From: Candidatus Stahliibacteriota bacterium
GTDB taxonomy: Bacteria; Hydrothermota; Tepidihabitantia; B3-TA06
NCBI GenBank assembly: GCA_030670165.1
Contig: DAOVCF010000003.1
Span: 1-34,860, forward strand
Direction of reading: 5' to 3'
DNA length: 34,860 nucleotides
Part shown: positions 1 through 8,400 of the stretch, piece by piece
Layout of the letters: each line of letters opens with the position of its first letter
How positions within the stretch are numbered: position 1 is the first letter of the stretch
The notes under the pieces: generated by a model
Told to the model about the DNA's origin: nothing
Databases searched by the model: none
The model's input: only the letters and a program-made list of their open reading frames with translations
Position numbers and translations under genes: made by a program

Positions 1-36
1 ATAAGCCAATTCTCCGGCAATGTCAAGGCCAAGAGA

Positions 37-59
37 GAGGAGGGGCAAAGCCCCTCCTC
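37..59. terminator. Perfect 10-bp hairpin, possible terminator of the secreted-protein gene
   Basis: GAGGAGGGGC and GCCCCTCCTC form a perfect 10-bp, GC-rich stem with a 3-nt loop, 14 bp downstream of the stop codon of the minus-strand gene 73-624. The sequence after it on that strand is pyrimidine-rich (TCTCTCTTGG) but has no true T-tract, so it is either a weak intrinsic terminator or a 3'-end stabilising hairpin. Positions 1-36 hold nothing I can assign. Confidence 0.5.
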
Positions 60-72
60 CAAAGGTTCAGGT

Positions 73-624
73 TCAATCGGGGAGGTAGCCCGTCCCCGTG
101 CCGGTACAGGTGCCGCCTCCAGTAATGCCGTCAGGGTCACTGCCGGTTACAAGCCAGCTTGCTGTATAGGTGGGATCAGGTCTGGTGTTGTAGTTGAAGT
201 GGTTACCGGTACTCCACCAGGTGCCCCAGACGGAGTCGAACACCACAGGGGGTAGCCCGGATCTCCTGAGAATCGCCGTACCTAACCAGACACCGCTGCC
301 TTCCTTTGTGCCGCTGTCACCTGTCGGTTTGCTGCCGGTGAACACAGTATCCTCAAACTCGATTGTGTCTTCTATCTCACCGATAACATAGATGAAATTC
401 AGTATAACATCCTGAGGAAGGTAGAATGTATCCGTGAACTCTGTGAACGAGGAGTCGGAAACGTAGCCACTGTCGACAGCGGTATAGTCGTGGCTGTTAT
501 AGGTGAGGGTTCCTGAATACCACCAGCCGTCCCAGGTTTCGTAATAGCCGTAAGCGCTTGTGGCGGCCATGAGCATCATCGCAACCGCGGCGATGAGAAG
601 GAGAGTTTTAGGTTTATGCTTCAT
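73..624 (-). CDS. Small secreted protein of unknown function
   Basis: I do not recognise this 183-residue protein. Residues 1-26 look like a Sec signal peptide: a basic start (MKHKPK), a hydrophobic stretch, then a TSAYG-type cleavage region. The mature part is acidic, rich in Tyr, Trp, Thr, Ser and Gly, has a single cysteine near the C-terminus within a Gly/Thr-rich tail (GGGTCTGTGTGYLPD), and shows no membrane segment, so it is probably exported as a beta-rich extracytoplasmic protein. It lacks the C-terminal sorting domain seen on the other exported proteins here. The start is supported by AAGGAAG upstream of ATG and by a good promoter at 686-713. It stands alone, ending before a strong hairpin. 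Confidence 0.7.
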   Translation of the reverse strand: MKHKPKTLLLIAAVAMMLMAATSAYGYYETWDGWWYSGTLTYNSHDYTAVDSGYVSDSSFTEFTDTFYLPQDVILNFIYVIGEIEDTIEFEDTVFTGSKPTGDSGTKEGSGVWLGTAILRRSGLPPVVFDSVWGTWWSTGNHFNYNTRPDPTYTASWLVTGSDPDGITGGGTCTGTGTGYLPD

Positions 625-685
625 TTGAAGCTTCCTTGGTTTGTTTATTTATAGAGAGATTTTAATTTCCTCCCTATACAAACTT

Positions 686-713
686 ATTATAGGCAAATTT
701 TACGACGCGTCAA
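686..713 (-). promoter_or_regulatory. Sigma70-type promoter of the small secreted-protein gene
   Basis: On the minus strand TTGACG (713-708) and a consensus TATAAT (691-686) are separated by 16 bp. The predicted start near 679 gives a leader of about 55 nt that includes an AAGGAAG ribosome-binding site. Positions 714-838 between this promoter and the end of the cca gene show no other feature except a G-run at 774-781. Confidence 0.75.
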
Positions 714-838
714 GGTAATTCTGCCAATTAAAGATGATACTATGTTTTTGGCATTGTTTTGCATAAACTTTTGAGGGGGGGGCAACTTAGGAGTGTAATT
801 CTAGAGGATATGTAGGGGATTTAGGGGGGTATAAAAGC

Positions 839-2263
839 TTAGCTTCTGGTTGAGTCTTGTCCTACAGTTTTATCTGGCGGTTTGTATTCGCCCTTGGCAA
901 GCTTTTCTTTAACGAGCGCCAGTCCTTCCTTCTTAGTGGTGATCTTGCGCTCCCACTGTAGTTCCTCCAATTCCCCAAGTATCACCTTGAATACAGGGCC
1001 TGGTTTGAGTCCGAGAGCGATGAGATCATACCCGTTGACCAGAGGCACAAAAGCGGCGCGCTTTGCGTCCTGGATGGCAAGTTCCAGTATCTTGACGATA
1101 GTGTACTCCAGATGTCTGGTCCGGCCAGCAGTGGCGAAGCCATCTGCAAGATCGAGCAGCATGACCTCCGAGGCCACGTCCGCGCAAATCCTTGCAAATC
1201 TCCGCATCGCACGCTCGGTAAGTTCGGGTGCGGTGGCGATTAGATGAAGGTGCATGTGCCTTGCTACTGTTTGCTCCACCCTTTCCGCGTCCTGGTTTGA
1301 GAACCGAAGTTCCTTTGAGAGTGCGCGGCGTATCTTTTTGGCCCCCTTGGTGTCGTGTCCGTAGAAGTGCAGGATGCCGTCCTCCATTCTTATGCGCGTT
1401 TCCGGCTTTGAAACGTCGTGGAACAACGCGGCAAGCTTAAGAAGCGCCGCACGGTGAGGATCAAAGACAATCTCTTCTATCTTCTCGCGGATGTGGGGAG
1501 CCCAGCGATCAGGCTCCTGGTAGAGTATGTGTTCCAGACTCACAAGAACCATCAGCGAATGTGAACGTACCCCGTAGTCCGCCCAGAAGTTTGCAAATGG
1601 GAAGATCTGCTGCATCAGTCCGGCGACGATCATACGGTTGATCAGTGGATAGATATGTGGTAAACCCAGAATTAGCATTAGTTCGTAGGCGATGCGTTCG
1701 CGAGCCATGTTCCCAAGTGAAATGAACTCCGCTTCCCGCTCAAGCAACGGGTCTATGCTGAATCCAAACTGAGCGGCGAATCGGTAGGCACGAAGTATTC
1801 GCAGTGGATCGGACTGGATAGAATCCGGGCCTACCTTGCGGATAAACCTCCTTTCCAGATCCCTCTCTCCGCCAAAGGGGTCGATGATTGCGCTTGAGCG
1901 CTTTCCTTCCAGGATTTTATGCACATCCAAAGCCATGGCGTTGATGGTGAAATCACGGGCGGCAAGGTCTTCCTTGATTGAATCCTTGAAGCCCTTGAAG
2001 TCAAGCACAAGTTCCTTGCGGATCACCACCCTTGCCTCGTCCTCTGCCTCTGATAGCGGCACGAACGCGCCCTTCAGGTTTCTGGCAACCCTGGAGGCGA
2101 ACCTGACACCCGAACCCTTCACCGCGAAGTCAAGGTCCAGGATCTTTCGCTCAAGGCTGAGATCGCGCACCGCACCCCCCACAAGGTAAAGTTCTTTGTC
2201 TCCAGTCAACCCTGCTATCTGTTTGAGGATATCATTGTAGGGCTTCAGCCCCGAAAGCTTCAC
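839..2263 (-). CDS. cca: CCA tRNA nucleotidyltransferase / poly(A) polymerase family, with HD domain
   Basis: Predicted to add or repair the 3' CCA end of tRNAs from CTP and ATP. The 474-residue protein starts with the class II nucleotidyltransferase head: GGAVRD at 29-34 and the metal-binding DLD at 43-45 (LDLDFAVKG). It continues with the neck motif around GGERDLERR and [17 protein letters not shown], and has an HD phosphohydrolase domain ([11 protein letters not shown] near residue 281). It starts with GTG, whose GTGA overlaps the TGA of uvrA upstream, so the two are translationally coupled. The two tRNA genes in this window lack an encoded CCA, so the cell needs this activity. A restricted A-adding or C-adding enzyme, or a poly(A) polymerase, cannot be excluded from sequence alone. 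Confidence 0.88.
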   Translation of the reverse strand: MKLSGLKPYNDILKQIAGLTGDKELYLVGGAVRDLSLERKILDLDFAVKGSGVRFASRVARNLKGAFVPLSEAEDEARVVIRKELVLDFKGFKDSIKEDLAARDFTINAMALDVHKILEGKRSSAIIDPFGGERDLERRFIRKVGPDSIQSDPLRILRAYRFAAQFGFSIDPLLEREAEFISLGNMARERIAYELMLILGLPHIYPLINRMIVAGLMQQIFPFANFWADYGVRSHSLMVLVSLEHILYQEPDRWAPHIREKIEEIVFDPHRAALLKLAALFHDVSKPETRIRMEDGILHFYGHDTKGAKKIRRALSKELRFSNQDAERVEQTVARHMHLHLIATAPELTERAMRRFARICADVASEVMLLDLADGFATAGRTRHLEYTIVKILELAIQDAKRAAFVPLVNGYDLIALGLKPGPVFKVILGELEELQWERKITTKKEGLALVKEKLAKGEYKPPDKTVGQDSTRS

Positions 2264-5067
2264 AATATCTCCTTAAGTACCCTGCCGGTGTAGGATTTTG
2301 CGACCTTTGCTATCTTCTCAGGCGGACCCTGGGCTACAATCTGACCTCCTTCATCACCGCCTTGGGGTCCCAGGTCTATGATCCAATCCGCACACTTGAT
2401 TACATCCGGATTGTGTTCAATCACTATCACCGTGTTGCGTTTTTCAACCAGCCGCTGCAGGACCGCAAGAAGCATCTTTACATCCTCAAAATGGAGCCCT
2501 GTTGTGGGTTCATCCAGGAGGTAGACCGTATGTCCTTTTGGGATCTTTGCCAGCTCCTTTGCCAGCTTGATGCGTTGCGCCTCGCCTCCTGAAAGCGATG
2601 GAGCCGATTGTCCCAGCTTAATGTAACCTAATCCTACGTCCTTGAGAAGCCTTAACTTGCGAGCCACAGGCGGAATATTCTTGAAGAACTCGAACGCCTC
2701 ATCAACGGTCATATCCAGCACCTCTGCGATGTTTTTACCCTTGAAGTGCACCTCCAGTGTCTCGCGGTTGTAGCGCTTTCCACCGCAGACCTCGCAGCGA
2801 ACGTAGACGTCGGGCAGAAAGTGCATTTCTATCCTCAAGGTTCCGTCGCCTGAGCAGCGTTCGCAGCGCCCGCCACGGACGTTGAAGCTGAACCGCCCTA
2901 GCTTGTAGCCCCGGATGCGGGCCTCCTTGGTCTTGGCAAAGAGCTCCCTTATTGGCCCGAACGCCTGGGTGTAGGTGGCCGGATTGGAACGCGGTGTGCG
3001 GCCTATGGGCGACTGGTCAATGTTTATGACCTTATCTATATACTTAAGGCCCTGGATTCCGTCGTGATCGCCCGGCTTGGAGCGGGATCGGTAGAAGCGG
3101 CGGGCAAGCGCCTTGTAGAGGATATCGGAGACCAGCGAGGACTTGCCCGAGCCGGATACGCCGGTGACGCAGATAAAAAGTCCTAAGGGGAATTCTACGT
3201 CTATATCCTTGAGGTTGTTGTGGCGTGCCCCTTTCACCACCAGTTTGTCAAGATTCGGGGAGCGTCTGTGGGATGGAATCTCTATCTTGCACTTTCCGGT
3301 AAGGTAGCGACCGGTAAGTGAACGCCTGGCTCGCTTGATCTCGGAAGGTGTTCCCTGTGCTACGATCCGCCCACCCGCGGCACCCGCACCAGGACCAAGG
3401 TCTATCACGTGATCTGCAGACTCGATCGTATCCCGGTCATGTTCGACAACCACCACCGTGTTGCCCAAATCACGCAGCTTACGAAGCGTTGACAGGAGTC
3501 TTCTGTTGTCCCTGGGATGCAGACCGATGGTCGGCTCATCGAGTATGTAGATGACGCCCACAAGCCTTGAGCCGATCTGGGTGGCAAGCCGCACCCGCTG
3601 CTCCTCGCCGCCTGCAAGGGTGTCCGCGGTTCTATCCAGAGTCAAGTAATCTACGCCTACCTCCAGGAGAAACCCCAGTCTGTTCGAGATCTCCTTGATT
3701 ACCTCCTTGACGATGGTGCGTTCGTATCTGGTGAGCTTGAGGTCTGTAAAGAACTCGGCCGCCGTGCGTATCGAGAACCGGCTTATGTCGCGGATGTTAA
3801 CCTCGCCGAGTCTTACTGAGAGCGCCTCTGGTTTGAGACGGTCACCGTTACAGGCCGGACAGGGCAGGATGGACATAAAACCCTCGATATACCGTCTGCG
3901 ATAGTCCGATTCGGTCTCCCTGTGCAGCCGCATCAGGTTGTTGGCTACCCCCTCGAAACGCTCGTAGCCCTCGTAGCGATGGCCTGAGCGGCCAACGTAT
4001 TTCACATCTACCGAATCAGGTGAGCCGTAAAGGACGACATTACGAGCTTCCTCTGAGAGTTCGGCCCAGGGTGCGGCAAGATCAAAGCCGTATCGCTTGG
4101 CAACCGCTTTTAGGATTGCAAGAAGCCAGCCCTGCGGTTCGCCCCAGGGTGCGAGTGTGCCTTCGAGTATGGAGAGTCGGGGATTGACAATTAAGCGGTC
4201 CGGGTCTATCTCCATCTTGGTGCCCAGGCCGTGGCATACAGGGCAGGCCCCGTAAGGGGAGTTGAAGGAAAACAACCTGGGTGTGATCTCCTGGTATGCA
4301 AACCCGCACCGGGTGCAGGCAAGCGACTGGCTGAAGGTGCGTTCCTCCTTGTTGTCCACTAGAACACTGCAAAGCCCCTCGCCCTCGGACAGGGCAAGCT
4401 CCACCGAGTCGGCAAGCCGTTTGCGGATGTTGGGCTTCAGTACTATCCTGTCTATCACCACCTCTACGGTGTGCTGTTTGTACTTCTCAAGCGTGGGCGG
4501 ACTATCCAGTTCAATTATTTCTCCATCCACCCTTGCCCGCACGAATCCTTTGCGCGCGAGCTTGCCCCAAAGGTCCCGATACTCCCCCTTTCTCCCTCGA
4601 ATCTTGGGAGCAAGGATTACAAGCTTTGTTCCCTCCGGGTACTCCAGGATGGCGTCTATGATCTGGTCGGTGCTCATCTTGGATATGGGTATCGAGCAGT
4701 TGGGACAGTAGGGCTTGCCTATTCGTGCAAAGAGAACTCGCAGGTAGTCGTAGATCTCGGTCACGGTTGCGACTGTAGAGCGGGGATTCCGTGCCGAGGT
4801 GCGTTGCTCTATGGCTATGGCAGGGGAGAGGCCCTCGATGAAGTCAACGTCCGGCTTCTCCATGGCACCCATGAACTGGCGCGCGTATGCCGATAAAGAC
4901 TCCATGTAGCGACGCTGACCCTCGGCATAAAGGGTGTCGAAGGCAAGAGATGACTTGCCCGAACCCGAAAGCCCGGTTATCACTACGAGCTTGTTGCGCG
5001 GAATCCTCACGTCTATGTTCTTTAAGTTATGCTCCCGCGCACCTTTGATGAATATATCCTGTTCCAT
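2260..5067 (-). CDS. uvrA: Excinuclease ABC subunit A
   Basis: The damage-recognition ATPase of nucleotide-excision repair, acting with UvrB (partial gene at 33668-34860). The 935-residue length is normal. Seen: first Walker A (GLSGSGKSS, 32-40), zinc-binding CxxC pairs (CTRCGF and CPVCHG; CERCSG and CEVCGG), a second Walker A (GVSGSGKSS, near 636) and Walker [12 protein letters not shown]. The second ABC signature is the usual [12 protein letters not shown] (near 824), but the first reads [12 protein letters not shown] (near 484), with Ala in place of the signature Ser. The gene has its own promoter (5080-5108) only about 6 nt from the ATG in transcript terms and no Shine-Dalgarno, so translation should be leaderless-like. 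It overlaps cca by 4 bp. Confidence 0.97.
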   Translation of the reverse strand: MEQDIFIKGAREHNLKNIDVRIPRNKLVVITGLSGSGKSSLAFDTLYAEGQRRYMESLSAYARQFMGAMEKPDVDFIEGLSPAIAIEQRTSARNPRSTVATVTEIYDYLRVLFARIGKPYCPNCSIPISKMSTDQIIDAILEYPEGTKLVILAPKIRGRKGEYRDLWGKLARKGFVRARVDGEIIELDSPPTLEKYKQHTVEVVIDRIVLKPNIRKRLADSVELALSEGEGLCSVLVDNKEERTFSQSLACTRCGFAYQEITPRLFSFNSPYGACPVCHGLGTKMEIDPDRLIVNPRLSILEGTLAPWGEPQGWLLAILKAVAKRYGFDLAAPWAELSEEARNVVLYGSPDSVDVKYVGRSGHRYEGYERFEGVANNLMRLHRETESDYRRRYIEGFMSILPCPACNGDRLKPEALSVRLGEVNIRDISRFSIRTAAEFFTDLKLTRYERTIVKEVIKEISNRLGFLLEVGVDYLTLDRTADTLAGGEEQRVRLATQIGSRLVGVIYILDEPTIGLHPRDNRRLLSTLRKLRDLGNTVVVVEHDRDTIESADHVIDLGPGAGAAGGRIVAQGTPSEIKRARRSLTGRYLTGKCKIEIPSHRRSPNLDKLVVKGARHNNLKDIDVEFPLGLFICVTGVSGSGKSSLVSDILYKALARRFYRSRSKPGDHDGIQGLKYIDKVINIDQSPIGRTPRSNPATYTQAFGPIRELFAKTKEARIRGYKLGRFSFNVRGGRCERCSGDGTLRIEMHFLPDVYVRCEVCGGKRYNRETLEVHFKGKNIAEVLDMTVDEAFEFFKNIPPVARKLRLLKDVGLGYIKLGQSAPSLSGGEAQRIKLAKELAKIPKGHTVYLLDEPTTGLHFEDVKMLLAVLQRLVEKRNTVIVIEHNPDVIKCADWIIDLGPQGGDEGGQIVAQGPPEKIAKVAKSYTGRVLKEIL

Positions 5068-5079
5068 AGCGTAACCGTA

Positions 5080-5108
5080 ATTTTAACGCTAAAATCATCC
5101 TCAGTCAA
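5080..5108 (-). promoter_or_regulatory. uvrA promoter giving a very short leader
   Basis: On the minus strand TTGACT (5108-5103) and TAAAAT (5085-5080) are separated by exactly 17 bp. Transcription should start near 5073, leaving about 5-6 nt before the ATG at 5067 and no room for a ribosome-binding site. Two inverted repeats overlap the boxes: one at the -35 (5101-5114) and one around the -10 (5080-5095). Confidence 0.7.
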
Positions 5109-5114
5109 GACTGA
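5101..5114. promoter_or_regulatory. Candidate operator over the uvrA -35 box
   Basis: TCAGTCAAGACTGA is a perfect 6-2-6 inverted repeat covering the -35 hexamer of the uvrA promoter. A second imperfect dyad, ATTTTAACGCTAAAAT (5080-5095), covers the -10. Neither matches the LexA boxes of proteobacteria (CTGT-N8-ACAG) or Firmicutes (GAAC-N4-GTTC). A damage-response repressor site is inferred only from position and symmetry. The rest of 5115-5219 shows no gene. Confidence 0.4.
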
Positions 5115-5210
5115 TAATTCCCCTCGGCCCCCCTCGGCAGAAGAAGGTAAGGTTTTCTATAAAACGAGAAAAGATATGGAGTGCCACTTTTGATTACTAA
5201 AGGAGTATAG

Positions 5211-5229
5211 GGGAAACCTTTAGTTTCCC
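5211..5229. other. Small hairpin over the stop codon of the repeat-protein gene
   Basis: GGGAAAC and GTTTCCC form a perfect 7-bp stem with a 5-nt loop that includes the TAA stop of the minus-strand gene 5220-6374. No T-tract follows, so it is at best a weak terminator or an mRNA 3' stabiliser. Confidence 0.35.
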
Positions 5230-6374
5230 AATAGTATAACCTTCTGGGTGATGTTTGATCTACTCAGTTTATATCCCTCTCCGAGTGTGGCGGAAAGCTG
5301 CACAAAGTAAACGCCGCAAGGCAGTGAGAGCTGGTGGGTTATGTGATGCCAGCCGGCTTGTCTCTTGCCATCCTCAATAACACCGACCCTCTTTCCGGCT
5401 GCGTCATACAGCTCCACCCTGGCAAGGCCGGAAGTAGGCAGGAAGAACGAAAGATCAAGCTCGCCTTCAATGGGCGATCGAACCTCAAGCAAGAGTCCAG
5501 AAGCAGGTTTCGTTTCCTTATCTTCTCCTATGTAATCGGAGTTCCCATCGGCATCGGTCTTGATAAGGTAGACATCAAACCCGCCAGCGCCGAAGGAGAA
5601 TGTCCATCCGGCGATGATATAGCCTTTATCCGAGGTCTGTTGCACAGAACTTCCCCCCTCATCCTCGCTGCCGCCGTAGGTTCTGGTCCAGATGGTGTCA
5701 CCCGAGGCATCGGTCTTGATAAGGTAGACATCATACGAGGCAGCGCCGAAGGATAATGTCCCTCCGGTGATGATATAGCCTGTATCCGAGGTCTCTTGAA
5801 CAGAATTGCCCCAATCATCCTCGCTGCCGCCGTAGGTACTGGTCCAGATGGTGTCACCCGAGGCATCGGTCTTGATAAGGTAGACATCATATGAGGCAGC
5901 GCCAAAGGAGAATGTCCCTCCGGCGATGATATAGCCTTCATCCGAGGTCTGTTGCACAGAACTTCCCCCCTCATCCTCGCTGCCGCCGTAGGTTCTGGTC
6001 CAGATGGTGTCACCCGAAGCATCGGTCTTGATAAGGTAGACATCACCGAGAGTGTCACCGAAAGAGCATGTCTGTCCGGCGATGATATAGCCTCCATCCG
6101 AGGTCTGTTGCACAGAATTGCCCCCATCATAGCTGCTGCCGCCGTAGGTCCTGCTCCAGATAGAATTACCCGAGGCATCGGTCTTGATAAGGTAAACAGC
6201 AGATGGACCAGCGCCAAAGGAAAATGTCCATCCGGCGATGATATAGCCTCCATCCAGGGTCTCTTGAACAGAATAGCCCACATCATTGTTGCTGCCGCCG
6301 TAGATTCTCTCCCATGCCTGAGCGGGAACGAAAAAGACGAGAAGCAGGATTAATATAACTCCTAACTTTTTCAT
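5220..6374 (-). CDS. Secreted repeat (propeller-like) protein with C-terminal sorting domain
   Basis: A 384-residue exported protein. Residues 1-20 are a signal peptide ending VPAQA. Then come five consecutive repeats of exactly 52 residues (about 21-280), each with the pattern W-x-R-x-Y-G-G ... GYIIAG-x-T-x-SFGA ... VYLIKTDASGD, the kind of unit that forms beta-propeller blades. The last 90 residues (from LLLEVRSPIEGELDLSF through GVYFVQLSA to TQKVILLGN) match type IX secretion C-terminal signal domains. The start at 6374 is chosen over an upstream in-frame ATG because AAAGGAGGACGAT directly precedes it, the signal peptide begins there, and the longer form would run through the promoter. It is paralogous to 16622-18043. 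Function unknown; surface exposure is inferred. Confidence 0.85.
   Translation of the reverse strand: MKKLGVILILLLVFFVPAQAWERIYGGSNNDVGYSVQETLDGGYIIAGWTFSFGAGPSAVYLIKTDASGNSIWSRTYGGSSYDGGNSVQQTSDGGYIIAGQTCSFGDTLGDVYLIKTDASGDTIWTRTYGGSEDEGGSSVQQTSDEGYIIAGGTFSFGAASYDVYLIKTDASGDTIWTSTYGGSEDDWGNSVQETSDTGYIITGGTLSFGAASYDVYLIKTDASGDTIWTRTYGGSEDEGGSSVQQTSDKGYIIAGWTFSFGAGGFDVYLIKTDADGNSDYIGEDKETKPASGLLLEVRSPIEGELDLSFFLPTSGLARVELYDAAGKRVGVIEDGKRQAGWHHITHQLSLPCGVYFVQLSATLGEGYKLSRSNITQKVILLGN
5535..6314 (-). repeat. Five tandem 156-bp in-frame repeats
   Basis: The landmark GCATCGGTCT recurs at 5551, 5707 and 5863, with its first bases again at 6019 and 6175, giving an exact 156-bp (52-codon) spacing with no indel across five units. 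Units 3 and 5 (counting from the N-terminus) are nearly identical over their first half, which points to recent duplication or gene conversion. Confidence 0.93.
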
Positions 6375-6395
6375 ATCGTCCTCCTTTATTATGTA

Positions 6396-6424
6396 ATTAT
6401 GGAGATAAAACCAGACTTTGTCAA
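6396..6424 (-). promoter_or_regulatory. Promoter of the 156-bp-repeat secreted-protein gene
   Basis: On the minus strand consensus TTGACA (6424-6419) and CATAAT (6401-6396) are spaced by 17 bp. The predicted start near 6389 gives a leader of about 15 nt that contains AAAGGAGGA. It is divergent from the ybbR promoter, with the two -35 boxes only 35 bp apart, so one bound regulator could affect both. Confidence 0.75.
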
Positions 6425-6459
6425 GCCCTAGGAGTCTGTGCATACGTTTCCCTGAGCGC

Positions 6460-6488
6460 TTGACTTGGTGGACTATCTCTTCTATAAT
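6460..6488 (+). promoter_or_regulatory. Promoter of the ybbR-tsaD-recJ operon, leaderless
   Basis: TTGACT (6460-6465), a 17-bp spacer, then consensus TATAAT (6483-6488). Only 5 nt separate the -10 from the ATG at 6494, so the transcript should begin at or next to the start codon. No Shine-Dalgarno is possible. Confidence 0.78.
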
Positions 6489-6493
6489 CCTTG

Positions 6494-7411
6494 ATGCCTG
6501 CACCGCGGTTTATCCGTTGGATAGTCAAGGACTGGTGGCTTAAGCTGATAGCGCTTGTTGCCGCCGTTGTTTTGTGGCTTTTTGCCAGACTTGAGCAGGA
6601 GTATACGCGTGAGTTGAAGCTCGGTCTTGATATGTCACTTCTTCCAACCGAATACGTGGTGGTCGAGCAAAACGTGGATTCGGTGAGCGTGGAGATACGG
6701 GGCAAGGGGAGATATCTTGTTCAACTGGGTAAATTCGAACCCAGGATTGTTTTGCCTCTCGTATCCATGAGGGAGGGTAGAGAGCGATTGAGGATCGGCC
6801 CTGAGAACGTGAATCTGCCTGAACAGATCGAGGTGCGTTCACTTGACCCATACCAGATTGAACTCGTGATAGAGCGCCGGGCCAAACGCAAGGTAGCGGT
6901 TATCGTTCGTTCGGATGGCATCCCGGCAGAGGGATTCGCGATCTCGGATATAGATTACGATAAAACGGTTGATCTATACGGAACTAAGGAGGTGGTTTCG
7001 ACTTTTAGCCATCTTTTTTCAGAGCCTTTGAACGTGGATGGCGTTTCTGAGAGTTTTTCCACAAAGCTGGCAATTCAGGTCCCGGACACGGCAGGGTTGG
7101 CGACCGAACCCTCATCCATCCTGGTAAAGGTAAGGGTCGAGCCTGAGACGACCGTGGTGCTTTCGAATGTGCCTGTAAGCCTTAAGGGAGTGCCTCTTCA
7201 AGGACAGGCTTACCTCTTGAACAAGGAAGCAAAGTTGACCCTAAGGGGGCCTGTGAGTCTCCTGCGGGGTTACAGCAAGGATGAGGTCGAGGTAACTATC
7301 TCGGTTTCTTCCTTGATGCGTGGCGACTACCGATTGCCTGCAGACGTTTCACTGACTCCGGGGGTTAGAGTCGAGAGTGAGCCCGCGGTATTCCGTTTGC
7401 TTGTCAGATGA
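6494..7411 (+). CDS. YbbR-like domain protein (CdaR family)
   Basis: A 305-residue membrane-anchored protein. A single N-terminal transmembrane helix (about 14-32, LKLIALVAAVVLWLFARL) is followed by repeated YbbR-type beta domains (RELKLGLDMSLLPTEYVV..., YQIELVIERRAKRKVAVIVR..., ILVKVRVEP..., LTLRGPVSLLRGY...). In Firmicutes such proteins (CdaR) regulate the c-di-AMP cyclase CdaA. No cyclase is next to it here, so that role is not shown. The ATG at 6494 is preferred over the TTG at 6491 because the promoter (6460-6488) places the transcript start at about that A. The stop overlaps the start of tsaD (ATGA), so it heads a coupled three-gene operon. Confidence 0.85.
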   Translation: MPAPRFIRWIVKDWWLKLIALVAAVVLWLFARLEQEYTRELKLGLDMSLLPTEYVVVEQNVDSVSVEIRGKGRYLVQLGKFEPRIVLPLVSMREGRERLRIGPENVNLPEQIEVRSLDPYQIELVIERRAKRKVAVIVRSDGIPAEGFAISDIDYDKTVDLYGTKEVVSTFSHLFSEPLNVDGVSESFSTKLAIQVPDTAGLATEPSSILVKVRVEPETTVVLSNVPVSLKGVPLQGQAYLLNKEAKLTLRGPVSLLRGYSKDEVEVTISVSSLMRGDYRLPADVSLTPGVRVESEPAVFRLLVR

Positions 7412-8400
7412 TAACCCTGGGGATAGACACGAGCTGCGACGATACCAGCGTTGCAGTAGTGGGGGAGGGGCAGATTTTTGCGAATCTCGTTTCTTCGCAT
7501 CTTATACACTCCGAATACGGAGGGGTGGTTCCGGAGTTCGCTTCCCGTGCGCATACATGCTTGCTTTATCCTATGACGGAGCTTGCCATCAAGACCGCTG
7601 GCATTTCCTTTGATGAGGTGGATCTGGTTGCTGCGACCGCAGGACCAGGGCTTATGGGTTCTCTTCTGTGCGGACTTTCCTTTGCCAAGGGACTGGCTTG
7701 TGCCTCAGGTAAGCCGTTCATCGCCGTAAACCATCTCGAAGGCCATATCTACAGTATCCTTCTCTCTCATCCCCACCTCGTCCCTCCCGTCCTTGTTTTG
7801 CTGGTATCAGGCGGGCACACTGAACTCGTCCTTGTACGAGCCGAGTTTGAGTACCTTGAGATCGGTGCGACCCTTGACGATGCCTGTGGAGAGGCACTTG
7901 ACAAGGTCGGTAAGCTTATGGGGTTGGGGTATCCTGCCGGGGCTGCCGTAGAACGATTGGCCAAAGAAGCATCCAACCCTGTTCCGCTTCCGCGTCCGAA
8001 TCCTAAGGCACTTGACTTTAGCTATTCAGGTCTGAAGACCGCGGCTCGCAACTATTTAAAGGCTCACTCCGACACCTCGTCAGCCGACATGGCCAGAGGT
8101 CTCGAGGAGGCGGCCTTTGACCATCTTACGGATCGCGTTGTGCGTGCGGTAAAGAAGTCTGGTGTTTATCAGGTGGGTTTGTGCGGAGGGGTAGCCGTTA
8201 ATAAGAGATTGCGGTCCAAGCTTTCGGCTGCCGGGGATGAGGCAGGGTTTAAGCTTTACTTCCCCTTGCCAGAGCTGTGCACCGACAACGCCGCGATGAT
8301 TGCTGTAGCAGGCAGGGCGCGCTACGAGACGTTCGGGGAGAGCCTTTTTGACGCTTCTGCCTTTGACCGTGTTGCTTTTGCTCAAAGATCCAGGTCATGA
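7408..8400 (+). CDS. tsaD: tRNA N6-adenosine threonylcarbamoyltransferase
   Basis: Transfers the threonylcarbamoyl group onto A37 of ANN-decoding tRNAs to form t6A, together with TsaB and TsaE, which are not in this window. The 330-residue ASKHA-fold protein shows the family landmarks: GIDTSCDDTSVAVV at the start, the metal-binding HLEGH (His109 and His113), VSGGHTELVLV, DDACGEALDKVGKLMGLGYPAG, DFSYSGLKTA, GGVAVNKRLR and CTDNAAMIA. It overlaps ybbR-like and recJ-like genes by 4 bp each (ATGA), so translation is coupled throughout. The tRNA-Thr(UGU) at 18256 is an expected substrate. Confidence 0.96.
   Translation: MITLGIDTSCDDTSVAVVGEGQIFANLVSSHLIHSEYGGVVPEFASRAHTCLLYPMTELAIKTAGISFDEVDLVAATAGPGLMGSLLCGLSFAKGLACASGKPFIAVNHLEGHIYSILLSHPHLVPPVLVLLVSGGHTELVLVRAEFEYLEIGATLDDACGEALDKVGKLMGLGYPAGAAVERLAKEASNPVPLPRPNPKALDFSYSGLKTAARNYLKAHSDTSSADMARGLEEAAFDHLTDRVVRAVKKSGVYQVGLCGGVAVNKRLRSKLSAAGDEAGFKLYFPLPELCTDNAAMIAVAGRARYETFGESLFDASAFDRVAFAQRSRS

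Noticed and set aside
5101-5114. LexA box at uvrA
   Set aside because: Symmetric, but it matches neither the proteobacterial nor the Firmicutes LexA consensus; kept only as an unnamed candidate operator.
5535-6314. Regular repeats as a CRISPR array
   Set aside because: Units are 156 bp, contiguous, in frame and protein-coding, with no unique spacers.
5334-6353. Several long opposite-strand frames over the repeat protein
   Set aside because: They are shadows created by the 156-bp repeat staying open in other frames; they have no ribosome-binding site or family features.
6375-6503. Longer N-terminus for the 5220-6374 protein
   Set aside because: The extension crosses its own promoter and the divergent ybbR start, and it hides the signal peptide. 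The ATG at 6374 has an excellent ribosome-binding site.
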